From: Bacteroidales bacterium
GTDB lineage: Bacteria; Bacteroidota; Bacteroidia; Bacteroidales; VadinHA17
Direction: 5' to 3'
Assembly: GCA_029932855.1 (NCBI GenBank)
Contig: JAOZPG010000003.1
Location: 1 to 64,000 of the forward strand
DNA length: 64,000 nucleotides
The notes beneath the pieces are model-generated. The model had not been told where the DNA came from. It did not search any database and worked only from the letters and a program-made list of their open reading frames with translations. The translations under genes and the position numbers were made by a program. Shown here piece by piece: positions 31,062 to 39,330 of the stretch (within the stretch, counting starts at the first letter, position 1; every line of letters begins with the position of its first letter).

Positions 31062-33009
31062 TTGTCTGGGCCTCCCTGATTTTATTGCTTAAGTCATGTA
31101 GTTTGATGTTGCCTGTGGATAATTTCCTCAGCTGTCCCATTATCCAGTTATGTTCATTGTCCGGGTTGCTATTTATAGCTGTTTCCCGGAATTTTGTTAT
31201 AAGTAATGGTATCCTGCTGAATATATGTTCTTTATCGGTCTTTTTAAACTTAAGGCTTTCCAGAACTGAGTCAAAATCCATTTTCGGATGTTCAAGTAGA
31301 AGAGGAAGCATCTTTTCGGCAAGCTTAAGATCTATCTTTTTCTTTAGCAGGTAGGCAAATAATTCAAAAATCCTTTGTGTATGGAGCTTTTCCGGGCCAT
31401 GAATCCTGCTTTCATAGAATTTGATTGTTTGTCCTATAAACCTGCCGGCATATCCGGGATCTGTGCCCAGCTCTTCAATGATGCTTTCCAGCAAAGGGAA
31501 CAGGTTTTTTGAGAAAATATAAGTGTAGCTGTCTTCAGGAATTTGCCATGATCTTAGTTTAGAATATCTGTTAATGATATATGATGGAAGAGCCTTGCCC
31601 CTTTCTTCAATATATTCAGAACTAAGAGGAATTGGTATTGTATCCGTATCGGGGTACATACGGTCTGCTCCTGGTAATACCCTTTCAAATACAGTAGTGC
31701 CATCTGCCAGTGCTTTACGTGTTTCCCCGGGTACTCCGGTAAAGGCCATGATGCATCTTTCTTCAATTGTTTCAATGGCAGTTTTTATATCCTGCTCAGG
31801 TCCCCAGAAAATGAGTTGGGCATCTTCTTCACCCGATCCCAGGACTTCCCTTATTTGTTTCCAGTCTTTAGCTCCAAGTTTGTTTTCCAGATCTTCAGAA
31901 TGTATCATGTTAGGCTTTTCAAGACAGGCAATAACTTTAAGCCTGTCTGAGATCTCATCTGCAAATACTTTTCCGGGCTGGGTGAAGTGCGACATAATAG
32001 CTTTGAATCCGGGAAGGTTAACTGCTGTCATCTTTTCGCCGGGTTTTTCAATAAGTATATTTATCTTGTTATCAAGAGGCTTATGACTTATCTTAAACTT
32101 TTCAGCTGTTGTGAACCTTTTCTTTAAGAGGGACATGATTCTTAGCAATGCCCATTGTCTGAAAGCCTCATTATGAGTAAGTTCGGGTATCCACTTACTA
32201 TGTGCTACTCCTTTTATCTCAACCCTCGATCCTCCTTTACAGCTTACATTTACATCCTGCCTTCCTGCTCCCATTCCTGTTCTTACCTTGTTTGTGCTCC
32301 TGTTCAGGAACCTTATATAATCACAGGCCTGTCTTGCTTCATCCGGGTTTATGCAGTCGGGGTAAGTTACTGTCTCAATAAGCGGCATCCCCAGCCTGTC
32401 GGTCTTGAAGACCCTTATATGTCCTTTATCTGATATCTCCCGGCATGAGTCCTCCTCAATGCTGAGCTGGATCAGGCGGATCTTCTTATGCGGAAGTTCT
32501 ATCTCCCCTTCAACACCCAGTATGGCTGTTCTCTGGAAACCTGTAGGGATACTGCCATCGAGATATTGTTTGCGTGTAATATGCACTTCCCCGACAATGT
32601 TCAGCTTTGACAGGAGGGATATCTCAATTGCTATATCCAGTGCTTCATTATTCATGGGAAAAGGAGGCGTATCATCTACTTCATAGGTGCAGGCCGTATT
32701 GTTCTTTATGCGGTAAAGTATTTCTTTCCTGGTCTTGAACTCCATAAGGGCTGTGCCATCGTATTCACCGAGCTCACTTAGTGTCGGCCTCATGTGTCTT
32801 ACAAGCTCTGCATCGTAATCATTATCCTTGTTATATATACCAGCCGGGCAATGACAGAATAATTTTTCGCTGGTAAGCAACTGTTGGTGCACTTCAAGTC
32901 CCGACATAAAACCTATCTTATCGTATGTTTCCTGTCTTGCTTTTAGCCTGGACACGTAGCCGGTGGCTCTTTTTGTTGACTGGTAGTTTTTTGCAGGATT
33001 TAATTTCAT
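31054..33009 (-). CDS. gatE: Glu-tRNA(Gln) amidotransferase subunit E (archaeal type)
   Basis: GatE binds Glu-tRNA(Gln), activates the glutamyl group with ATP and converts it to Gln-tRNA(Gln). The 651 residues match full-length archaeal GatE, including the mid-protein AspRS-like insert (about residues 290-420) that bacterial GatB lacks. Shared motifs are GLEVHQQLLTSEKLFC near the start and DGSIPTGFQRTA, and the C-terminal tail has GatB/YqeY-like helices ending IREAQTNG. It heads a two-gene operon with gatD. The presence of an insert-containing GatE with GatD argues against a misread GatB. Confidence 0.9.
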   Translation of the reverse strand: MKLNPAKNYQSTKRATGYVSRLKARQETYDKIGFMSGLEVHQQLLTSEKLFCHCPAGIYNKDNDYDAELVRHMRPTLSELGEYDGTALMEFKTRKEILYRIKNNTACTYEVDDTPPFPMNNEALDIAIEISLLSKLNIVGEVHITRKQYLDGSIPTGFQRTAILGVEGEIELPHKKIRLIQLSIEEDSCREISDKGHIRVFKTDRLGMPLIETVTYPDCINPDEARQACDYIRFLNRSTNKVRTGMGAGRQDVNVSCKGGSRVEIKGVAHSKWIPELTHNEAFRQWALLRIMSLLKKRFTTAEKFKISHKPLDNKINILIEKPGEKMTAVNLPGFKAIMSHFTQPGKVFADEISDRLKVIACLEKPNMIHSEDLENKLGAKDWKQIREVLGSGEEDAQLIFWGPEQDIKTAIETIEERCIMAFTGVPGETRKALADGTTVFERVLPGADRMYPDTDTIPIPLSSEYIEERGKALPSYIINRYSKLRSWQIPEDSYTYIFSKNLFPLLESIIEELGTDPGYAGRFIGQTIKFYESRIHGPEKLHTQRIFELFAYLLKKKIDLKLAEKMLPLLLEHPKMDFDSVLESLKFKKTDKEHIFSRIPLLITKFRETAINSNPDNEHNWIMGQLRKLSTGNIKLHDLSNKIREAQTNG

Positions 33010-33265
33010 TTTTTATTGTCGGAAGCTTCTTATTGAGAGGGTGAATTATTAATCACTAAATTTATAAAAAATGGCATGACTTGGCTTATAGAATAGTTTA
33101 TATTTTTCATCCTGGCAATACTTAATTACAATTCATGTTATTAGCCGGTTTGTGAATCTAAGTATAATTGAAGAAAAACAGTTTTGCACTTTAATAATTT
33201 TCCCTGTGGCAATCGATTATTTTATCACTGCTTATAATAGCAATGGTTTCTTCAGGGTGACAAGC

Positions 33266-33301
33266 AAAAAAAATCGTTTCACAATTAAGTAAAACGATTT
33301 T
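33266..33301 (-). terminator. Minus-strand terminator in the 33010-33457 gap
   Basis: A 10-bp perfect stem (AAAATCGTTT at 33270-33279 and AAACGATTTT at 33292-33301) reads on the minus strand as a hairpin followed by a run of eight T. It would stop transcription coming from the RRM gene before gatE. The rest of this 448-bp gap is AT-rich and holds no gene; the gatE promoter must lie in 33010-33265, but no TAnnTTTG box is obvious there. Confidence 0.65.
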
Positions 33302-33403
33302 CTAATATAATTTTAAGAGAACCTTTTAATGGTCTCCATAAATAGAAATCATACTATAACAATATAGCATTAAAACTATATGTTTATACAATATCAATAA
33401 GTC

Positions 33404-33421
33404 CACCGGAGTTTTCCGGTG
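33404..33421. repeat. Short perfect inverted repeat after the RRM gene
   Basis: CACCGGA, GTTT, TCCGGTG: a 7-bp G+C-rich stem with a 4-nt loop, 37 bp beyond the stop of the RRM gene. It is not followed by a T run on either strand, so it may be a transcript-stabilising 3' hairpin rather than a terminator. Confidence 0.4.
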
Positions 33422-33457
33422 CTAATTGATCAGCCCTGAAAAATTTTAATTGGATTA

Positions 33458-33709
33458 TTATCTTTCAGTACGGGGCTTAGCTTCATTAACTCTCATGTTA
33501 CGACCTTTAAGATCGCTTTCATTCAATGAGCTAATAGCTTCGCTTGCTTCCGCATCGTTAGGCATTTCAACAAAGCCGAAACCTTTTGAGCGACCTGAGT
33601 ACTTGTCAGTGATAATGCTAACATTTTCAACATCACCAAATTCACCAAAAACATTTTTCAAGTCATCTTCTGAAACACTGTAAGGCAGGTTTCCTACGTA
33701 AATATTCAT
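33458..33709 (-). CDS. RRM-domain RNA-binding protein
   Basis: An 83-residue single RNA recognition motif protein. RNP2 is IYVGNLPYSV at the start and RNP1 is SKGFGFVEM (about residues 40-48), with the aromatic residues that stack on RNA bases. The frame opens eight codons further up, but MNIYVGNLPYS is the usual start of this bacterial family. Small RRM proteins are common in Bacteroidota, where they are proposed to be global RNA-binding regulators. It stands alone with about 115 bp to the hox operon end. Confidence 0.93.
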   Translation of the reverse strand: MNIYVGNLPYSVSEDDLKNVFGEFGDVENVSIITDKYSGRSKGFGFVEMPNDAEASEAISSLNESDLKGRNMRVNEAKPRTER

Positions 33710-33849
33710 AAAAAAAAATTTAAAACTGTACACTTAATCATAAAAACCTTCAATTAACAAGTGTACCAATCAATTAAAAGCCATAAATCTGCGCCAAATA
33801 TACTATAATATTATCTAAATGCTCAAAAAACGGCAAATTATTATGAATA

Positions 33850-34347
33850 TCAGGCAGTTTTGTTAAGTATTCCGGCTAGTTTCCCGGGATTCAGGATGAT
33901 GGACCTGGCCTGCTCAATGGCCTGATTGAGATTGTTTTGAGCTTTTTTACTAAGGCCTTCACTGAATTGCCACTCATATCCCTTAATATGTATCAGGTAT
34001 GTTTCGGGTTTCTTGTTATAAATTTTTTTGCACAGATCGAGTACAAAAGCCGGGGATACTGCATGCATACTGAATTCTATCTTTGAATCTGAGGGACTAA
34101 GCATGCTAAGGCTTATATTGTCTATATCTTCTTCCGAGGCATCCGCAAAGATAACTATATCATAATTTGATATTATCTCGGCATCTTCTATATTCAGCTG
34201 GTAGTTGGTTTCGCAGTAAACATTCCCTATGCCTGTTTTTTCTGTCCATGCTTCTATTTCTTCTGCCAGTTTTATTCCCAGTCCGTCATCATACCTGCCG
34301 GGGTTGCCATAGCCATAGATCAGTATTTTTTTGTCAGTTTTTGTCAT
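33850..34347 (-). CDS. hoxW: Hydrogenase maturation protease
   Basis: A nickel-dependent endopeptidase that clips the C-terminal peptide of the hydrogenase large subunit once the metal centre is inserted. The 165 residues begin with ILIYGYGNPGRYDDGLG, the family signature with the first metal-binding Asp (YDDG), and a second acidic site is near FADASEED. It lies 35 bp after hoxH in the same operon, so HoxH is its expected substrate. Confidence 0.88.
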   Translation of the reverse strand: MTKTDKKILIYGYGNPGRYDDGLGIKLAEEIEAWTEKTGIGNVYCETNYQLNIEDAEIISNYDIVIFADASEEDIDNISLSMLSPSDSKIEFSMHAVSPAFVLDLCKKIYNKKPETYLIHIKGYEWQFSEGLSKKAQNNLNQAIEQARSIILNPGKLAGILNKTA

Positions 34348-34382
34348 AGAAAGCGATATAGAAGAAATGTTAGCAGCTAAAC

Positions 34383-35837
34383 TTAGCCGGAATATTTTTT
34401 ATCAATAATATTAGAATCCTTATCTACCAGTGATATCTCAAGAGGCATCTTCCCCAGGGCATGCGTGGCACAGCTCAGGCATGGGTCATATGCCCTTATT
34501 GCAACCTCAACAGCATTAAGCATTCCCTCTGAGATAACTGCATGGCCGTTCAGGTACTTTTTAGCAACAGATTCCACAGCCAGGTTCATGGGAATATTAT
34601 TGTTAGTTGTTGAAACAATAAGGTTTGCCATTTCTATCTGGTCGTTCCGGTTAATGCGGTAATGATGAAACAATGTGCCACGGGGCGCTTCAAGCAGGCC
34701 CACTCCTTCAAGGGTCTTATTGCCCTTAACCACGAGATCATTACCCATTATATCATCATCGTTCAATAATTCTTTCATCATTTCTGCTGAATGAAGGATC
34801 TCTATTAGTCTTGCCCAGTGCATATGCATTGACATTCCATTAGGCTTACCATTAGTATATGCCCTGAATAGTTCATGTTCTTTTTGTGCAAGTGGTGTAG
34901 GTATAAAATCTACTGTATTCATCCTTGCCAGCGGGCCAACCCTGTACCAGCCGTCCTGTTTACCTATTTCTTTAAGGAATGGGAATTTCATATAAGTCCA
35001 GTTTTTCACTTCTTCCCCTATGTAGCTGGCATAGTCCTGGTAATCAATGTCGTGAAGTATCTTCTTTCCTTCAGAATCCACAGCCCTCAGAACCCCGTGG
35101 TAAAGGTCCATTGCCCCGTCTTTTCTAACCAGACTGAGATGAGAGGAGGGGAAGCTGGCAAAATCGTCAATCAGTTCCCTGTTTGCCTTATGATATCCCT
35201 TGAAAAACTCAAGAGCCCCCAGCGACCATTCTATCATTTTATCAATATTAAGAGGGTCTTCTCCTTTCAGGAAGCTGTCTCTTTCTTCTTTGCTAAGGCT
35301 TTTGTTTATTCCTCCGGGGATGGCTCCGGTACCATGTATCTTTTTTCCTGCAGTAGCCTGAATTATTTCCTGTCCAAACTTTCTCATCATTACACCCTGT
35401 ACGGCAAGATCTTTATGTTCAAGTGCCACTCCAATGATATTCCTGATGTTGGGATCTGCATTAATGCCAAAGAGCAGGTCGGGTGATGCCAGGTGAAAGA
35501 AGTGAAGGGCATGCGACTGGAATATTTGTCCGTAATGCATAAGCCTTCTCATTTTTTCTCCTGTGGGACTAAGGCCGTCACCTGTTCCTGCACCCACAAT
35601 CATGTCCATTGCTTTTGCTGCTGCCAGGTGGTGGCTCACGGGACAAATTCCGCAGAGCCTCTGAACCAGTACCGGTGCCTCCCAGTAGGGCCTTCCCTGT
35701 ATAAATCTTTCAAATCCCCTGAATTCCACAATGTGAAGCCTGCTTTGAACAACCTGGTTATCATCATCCATGTGGATGGTTACTTTTCCATGGCCTTCCA
35801 CCCTGGTTACCGGTTCTATAGTTATTTTCTTTGGCAT
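34383..35837 (-). CDS. hoxH: [NiFe] hydrogenase large subunit HoxH
   Basis: The catalytic subunit that oxidises or makes H2 at a NiFe(CN)2CO centre. The 484 residues show the L1 motif RLCGICPVSHH (about residue 60) and the L2 motif DPCLSCATH near the C-terminus, giving the four Cys ligands. A 25-residue extension after the L2 His is the part expected to be removed by HoxW. L1 and L2 spelling and the gene order fit group 3 cytoplasmic NAD-coupled hydrogenases. It lies 11 bp after hoxY. Confidence 0.93.
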   Translation of the reverse strand: MPKKITIEPVTRVEGHGKVTIHMDDDNQVVQSRLHIVEFRGFERFIQGRPYWEAPVLVQRLCGICPVSHHLAAAKAMDMIVGAGTGDGLSPTGEKMRRLMHYGQIFQSHALHFFHLASPDLLFGINADPNIRNIIGVALEHKDLAVQGVMMRKFGQEIIQATAGKKIHGTGAIPGGINKSLSKEERDSFLKGEDPLNIDKMIEWSLGALEFFKGYHKANRELIDDFASFPSSHLSLVRKDGAMDLYHGVLRAVDSEGKKILHDIDYQDYASYIGEEVKNWTYMKFPFLKEIGKQDGWYRVGPLARMNTVDFIPTPLAQKEHELFRAYTNGKPNGMSMHMHWARLIEILHSAEMMKELLNDDDIMGNDLVVKGNKTLEGVGLLEAPRGTLFHHYRINRNDQIEMANLIVSTTNNNIPMNLAVESVAKKYLNGHAVISEGMLNAVEVAIRAYDPCLSCATHALGKMPLEISLVDKDSNIIDKKYSG

Positions 35838-35848
35838 TTTCCTGGTTT

Positions 35849-36394
35849 TTAGTCGTACTTAATTAGTTCGTAAGGCAAGTCAATATCTACATCAAGTATC
35901 AGTGCGTGCAGTACCTCCCATATCAGGTCGGCACGGGGAGGGCATCCCGGGAGATGGTAATCCATTTTTACAATTTCATGACATGGATATACTTTGTCAA
36001 GAATAATAGGCAATTCTTCATCATTGGGAAGTATCCCTTCTTCATTCACCGTTGACGGACCCGACAGGTATGCCTCTGCAAGACATTCTTTAACAGGGAT
36101 ATCGTTTCGCATTGCAGGAAGGCCACCCATAATGGCACATTCACCAAATGAGACAAGTATTTTGCATTTTTTCCTGAACTCCTTGAGTATATGAATATTT
36201 TCAGTGTTGCAGCATCCTCCTTCAATAAGGCCTATGTCGCAGTCTTTTGTAAAGCTTTTTATATCATCTATCGGCGACTTGTTAAACTCAACAAGTTCGA
36301 TAAGATCCAGTATCCTTTCATCGATGTCGAGAAAAGACATGTGGCAGCCAAAGCAGCCTGCCAGTGATGTGGTTGCTATTACAGGTTTACTCAT
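35849..36394 (-). CDS. hoxY: [NiFe] hydrogenase small subunit HoxY
   Basis: The electron-relay subunit carrying the proximal 4Fe-4S cluster. At 181 residues it is short, with no twin-arginine signal, so the enzyme is cytoplasmic. The Cys ligands appear as GCFGC (14, 17), EGGCC, GECA and LPGCPPR, in the order typical of HoxY. It overlaps the end of hoxU by 8 bp, indicating coupled translation. Confidence 0.92.
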   Translation of the reverse strand: MSKPVIATTSLAGCFGCHMSFLDIDERILDLIELVEFNKSPIDDIKSFTKDCDIGLIEGGCCNTENIHILKEFRKKCKILVSFGECAIMGGLPAMRNDIPVKECLAEAYLSGPSTVNEEGILPNDEELPIILDKVYPCHEIVKMDYHLPGCPPRADLIWEVLHALILDVDIDLPYELIKYD

Positions 36395-37145
36395 GATGTG
36401 CCTCCTTCATAGCTTTTAGGTTAATTGAATTATCCAGGCTGATAGCTTCTTTGTCAAACTTTCTTTGTCCTATGGGTGTTTTAAATCCTGTTTCCTTAAC
36501 CAGGATGGATCCCACGGGACAAATGTCCATTGCCTTTTGTGCCAGTTCATCCGACAGCTCTTTTCCCAGCCTGTCATCCAGTTTTATCTTTACTTTTTTT
36601 GCTCTCTGGTTAAATGCAAAAATACTTCTGCCCTGGCTGCCGGCAGGCAAGTCTTTTTCATCCTTAATTATCCTTATACATCTTTTGCACAGTATACACC
36701 TGTTGTGATCATGATATATTTTGGGGTGGCTGGCATCAACATCTCTTTCATTGAACTGGTAGGGGAACCTGGGGGCCATTATCCCGAACCTGTATGCAAG
36801 AGCTTGTAGCTCACAGTTACCGCTTTTTTCACATGCAGGGCAATAATGATTGCCTTCTGTAAAAAGCAGCTCTATAACCGAGCTTCTCAGGTCATTCAGC
36901 TCAGCCGTATCAACTTCAATTTCCATTCCTTCAGCCACAGGTGTTGTACAGGCTGTAAGGTGGCGCTTGTTTACCTTTACCGTACATACCCGGCATGAGC
37001 CTGCAGGCTTTACTCCTTCATAGTGGCAGAGCGTAGGAATAAAAATACCATTCTCGCGGGCTGCATTAATGATGCTTACCCCGGTTGTTGCAGTACATTC
37101 TTTGTTATCAATGGTAAAATGGGCTATTTTCTTTTCCATGTTCAT
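36387..37145 (-). CDS. hoxU: Hydrogenase diaphorase iron-sulfur subunit HoxU
   Basis: This corresponds to the N-terminal part of NuoG and wires the hydrogenase to the NAD-reducing flavoprotein. The 252 residues hold a 2Fe-2S ferredoxin domain (CHYEGVKPAGSCRVC with a further Cys), an N5-type ligand set HYCPACEKSGNC, and an N4-type set CILCKRC plus CPVGSI near residue 210. All ligand sets look complete. It lies 4 bp after the hoxF stop. Confidence 0.9.
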   Translation of the reverse strand: MNMEKKIAHFTIDNKECTATTGVSIINAARENGIFIPTLCHYEGVKPAGSCRVCTVKVNKRHLTACTTPVAEGMEIEVDTAELNDLRSSVIELLFTEGNHYCPACEKSGNCELQALAYRFGIMAPRFPYQFNERDVDASHPKIYHDHNRCILCKRCIRIIKDEKDLPAGSQGRSIFAFNQRAKKVKIKLDDRLGKELSDELAQKAMDICPVGSILVKETGFKTPIGQRKFDKEAISLDNSINLKAMKEAHHE

Positions 37146-37149
37146 TTAT

Positions 37150-38946
37150 TTAAATATTGGGTATCCTGTCTACAAATTCACATGACTCCCTGATTGCATC
37201 ATCCAGGCAGAATCCCGATTCAAATTCAATATCTTTCTTTAACCTTTCCCTGTACAGGTGCCTGAAATTCTTAAGGCTGGTGATTATAGGGTTTGCTGCA
37301 GTATGTCCTAATCCACAACGATTTATGGGCATCATTTTAGCCCAGTTGTTTATATCGTCGAAATCTTTGTTTGTAGCTTTTCCTTCAAGAATTTTTTCAA
37401 GTTTCTGTTTTAAAAGTGTGGGTATATTTCTGCATGGTACACATGAACCGCATGATTCTTCAATAAAGAATTCCATGAAGTTAAGAACCACATCTTTTAG
37501 CAGGTCCCTTCTGTTGTCAATCACTATCATAGAACCTCCGGTGGCAAGGTCGGAATAACAAACGTTTCTGTCAAACTGTTCAGGACCTATCAGGGCTCCG
37601 GATGGTCCGCCAACCTGTACGGCCTGTGTGTTGCGGGCTCCTACCATTTCAAGTAATGTCCTTACTGTAAAGCCCCATTCAAGTTCATATATGCCCGGGA
37701 ACAAACAGTCGCCTGAAACACTCAGTATCTTTGTACCTGTTGATTCTTTGGTGCCTAGTTTCTGATACCATTCCCCCCCGTTTTGTATTATGCGAACAGC
37801 AGCTATCAGTGTTTCAACATTATTTACTACAGTGGGGAATCCTAAATATCCTTTTTCCACAGGGAAAGGAGGCCTGTTTCTGGGTTCTCCGCGCTTACCT
37901 TCTGCAGATTCAATAAGTGCCGATTCCTCACCACAAACATATGCTCCCGCACCCAGTTGTATCCTTATGTCAAATTCAAAATCCTTAATACCCCCGGGAT
38001 TTTTCCCAAGACTATTATTCTTTCTCATCTTATCCAGAACATCTACGAGGTATTTCCTTAGGTACCTGTACTCATACCTTAAATAGAGTATTCCTTCAGA
38101 GGCTCCTATTGCATAGGCGGCTATCACCATTCCTTCAAAAACCATCCCGGGTTTTTCAGTTAGTATTACCCTGTCTTTGAAAGTTCCCGGCTCACCTTCA
38201 TCGGCATTACAGAATACATATTTCTTTTCTCCTTTGGCTTTCCTGGCAAATTCCCACTTGATACCTGTTGGAAATCCGGCGCCTCCTCTTCCCCTGAGGT
38301 GCGATTTTTTAAGTTCGTTAATAACATCCTGTGGACTCATTAGAGCTACCTGCTTTTTCAGGGTTTTTCCTGGAATATATTCCTGCCCCAGAATCGGACC
38401 GGTTCTTTTAAGCGAATTACGAACACAGCTTTTTATCAGTGGAGATGAGTTCATGCTATCTCCGAAAGTATTTGCAAACATATCATCCACCTTCATTCCC
38501 AGGCGCATATCCCTTATCAGTTCCCTAACCCTGTATGTTGTAAGGTTGGTAAATACTTTCCCGTTGATGAGGGCAGCAGGCTCCTGATCGCTCATTCCTA
38601 TACAAGAGGTTTCAAAAAGTCCTATATCATCCTTTACTTCGCCGAATTCGCAGCCCAGCTCATCTTTGAAGGCCTGGGCAACAAATTCCCTTCCTTTCAT
38701 ATTTGCTACAACACTGTTGTTCAGGCATATGGAATACTTTCCCCTGGGTTTAGTGGAATAAAAATGGTAAAAGGAGATAGTCTGCTCAACATCAGCAGAT
38801 GACATATTCAGCTCATCGGCTATTATATCAACCTTATCCATGGGGATATAATTGGTCTTATGCTGTATATCATACAATATATCCATTAACCTGGTCTTGT
38901 CATGCTTATACTTATCGAGGATGCCGTGAATTTCTTGTGTTGTCAT
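37150..38946 (-). CDS. hoxF: Hydrogenase diaphorase flavoprotein HoxF (NuoE-NuoF fusion)
   Basis: The NAD(H)- and FMN-binding subunit that couples H2 turnover to NAD+/NADH. The 598 residues consist of a NuoE-like domain (1-150) and a NuoF-like domain with GRGGAGFPTGIKW, NADEGEPGTFKDR and the 4Fe-4S ligands ESCGSCVPCRN and RCGLG. In the NuoE-like part only Cys74 and Cys115 of the usual C-x4-C and C-x3-C pairs are kept (Val79 and Ser119 replace the partners), so a normal 2Fe-2S cluster there is doubtful. It is first in the hoxFUYHW operon, with a Rex-like site 30 bp upstream. Confidence 0.9.
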   Translation of the reverse strand: MTTQEIHGILDKYKHDKTRLMDILYDIQHKTNYIPMDKVDIIADELNMSSADVEQTISFYHFYSTKPRGKYSICLNNSVVANMKGREFVAQAFKDELGCEFGEVKDDIGLFETSCIGMSDQEPAALINGKVFTNLTTYRVRELIRDMRLGMKVDDMFANTFGDSMNSSPLIKSCVRNSLKRTGPILGQEYIPGKTLKKQVALMSPQDVINELKKSHLRGRGGAGFPTGIKWEFARKAKGEKKYVFCNADEGEPGTFKDRVILTEKPGMVFEGMVIAAYAIGASEGILYLRYEYRYLRKYLVDVLDKMRKNNSLGKNPGGIKDFEFDIRIQLGAGAYVCGEESALIESAEGKRGEPRNRPPFPVEKGYLGFPTVVNNVETLIAAVRIIQNGGEWYQKLGTKESTGTKILSVSGDCLFPGIYELEWGFTVRTLLEMVGARNTQAVQVGGPSGALIGPEQFDRNVCYSDLATGGSMIVIDNRRDLLKDVVLNFMEFFIEESCGSCVPCRNIPTLLKQKLEKILEGKATNKDFDDINNWAKMMPINRCGLGHTAANPIITSLKNFRHLYRERLKKDIEFESGFCLDDAIRESCEFVDRIPNI

Positions 38947-38975
38947 AATCCTGAATTTGATGCAAAATCAAAGTA

Positions 38976-38993
38976 CTGTGAAAGTATTAACAG
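38976..38993 (-). promoter_or_regulatory. Rex-like operator upstream of hoxF
   Basis: CTGTGAAAGTATTAACAG is an 18-bp imperfect palindrome (TGTGAA-N4-TTAACA) with the spacing of Rex operators (TTGTGAA-N4-TTCACAA and its TTGTTAA variants). It begins 30 bp before the hoxF start codon. A rex gene is 5 kb away in the same locus. The rest of the 384-bp hoxF-hypF gap is AT-rich with no gene, and must also hold the hypF promoter, which I could not place. Confidence 0.6.
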
Positions 38994-39330
38994 TAAAAGT
39001 ATCAGCTTTTATTTATTTGACAAAAACTTGAGAGCAGATTTCCTGATTTTTAATAAACATGCGATGATATTTGTCATAAACAGCTCATTAACACTTTGAA
39101 ATACAAGGAAATAAAAGTTTAAATCGGGCTCGTATTTTTTTTATGATTATTGTCATTGTAATAGTAATATATAAATCAGCATTGCTGGTGAAGAAGTGAC
39201 AGCAGTGACTTGCAGAAAATCGGAAGGAAATACTGTTTCAGATTTGTTTAAGTATAAGGATTCTCTTTCCTTTAGGGAAGTGATAATGTCAATGCTTTAA
39301 GTTTTTATATAAAACAGCAAACCGGGTATT

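Noticed and set aside
31054-33009. GatE read as bacterial GatB
   Set aside because: It is about 170 residues too long, has the mid-protein insert region, and is paired with GatD rather than GatA and GatC.
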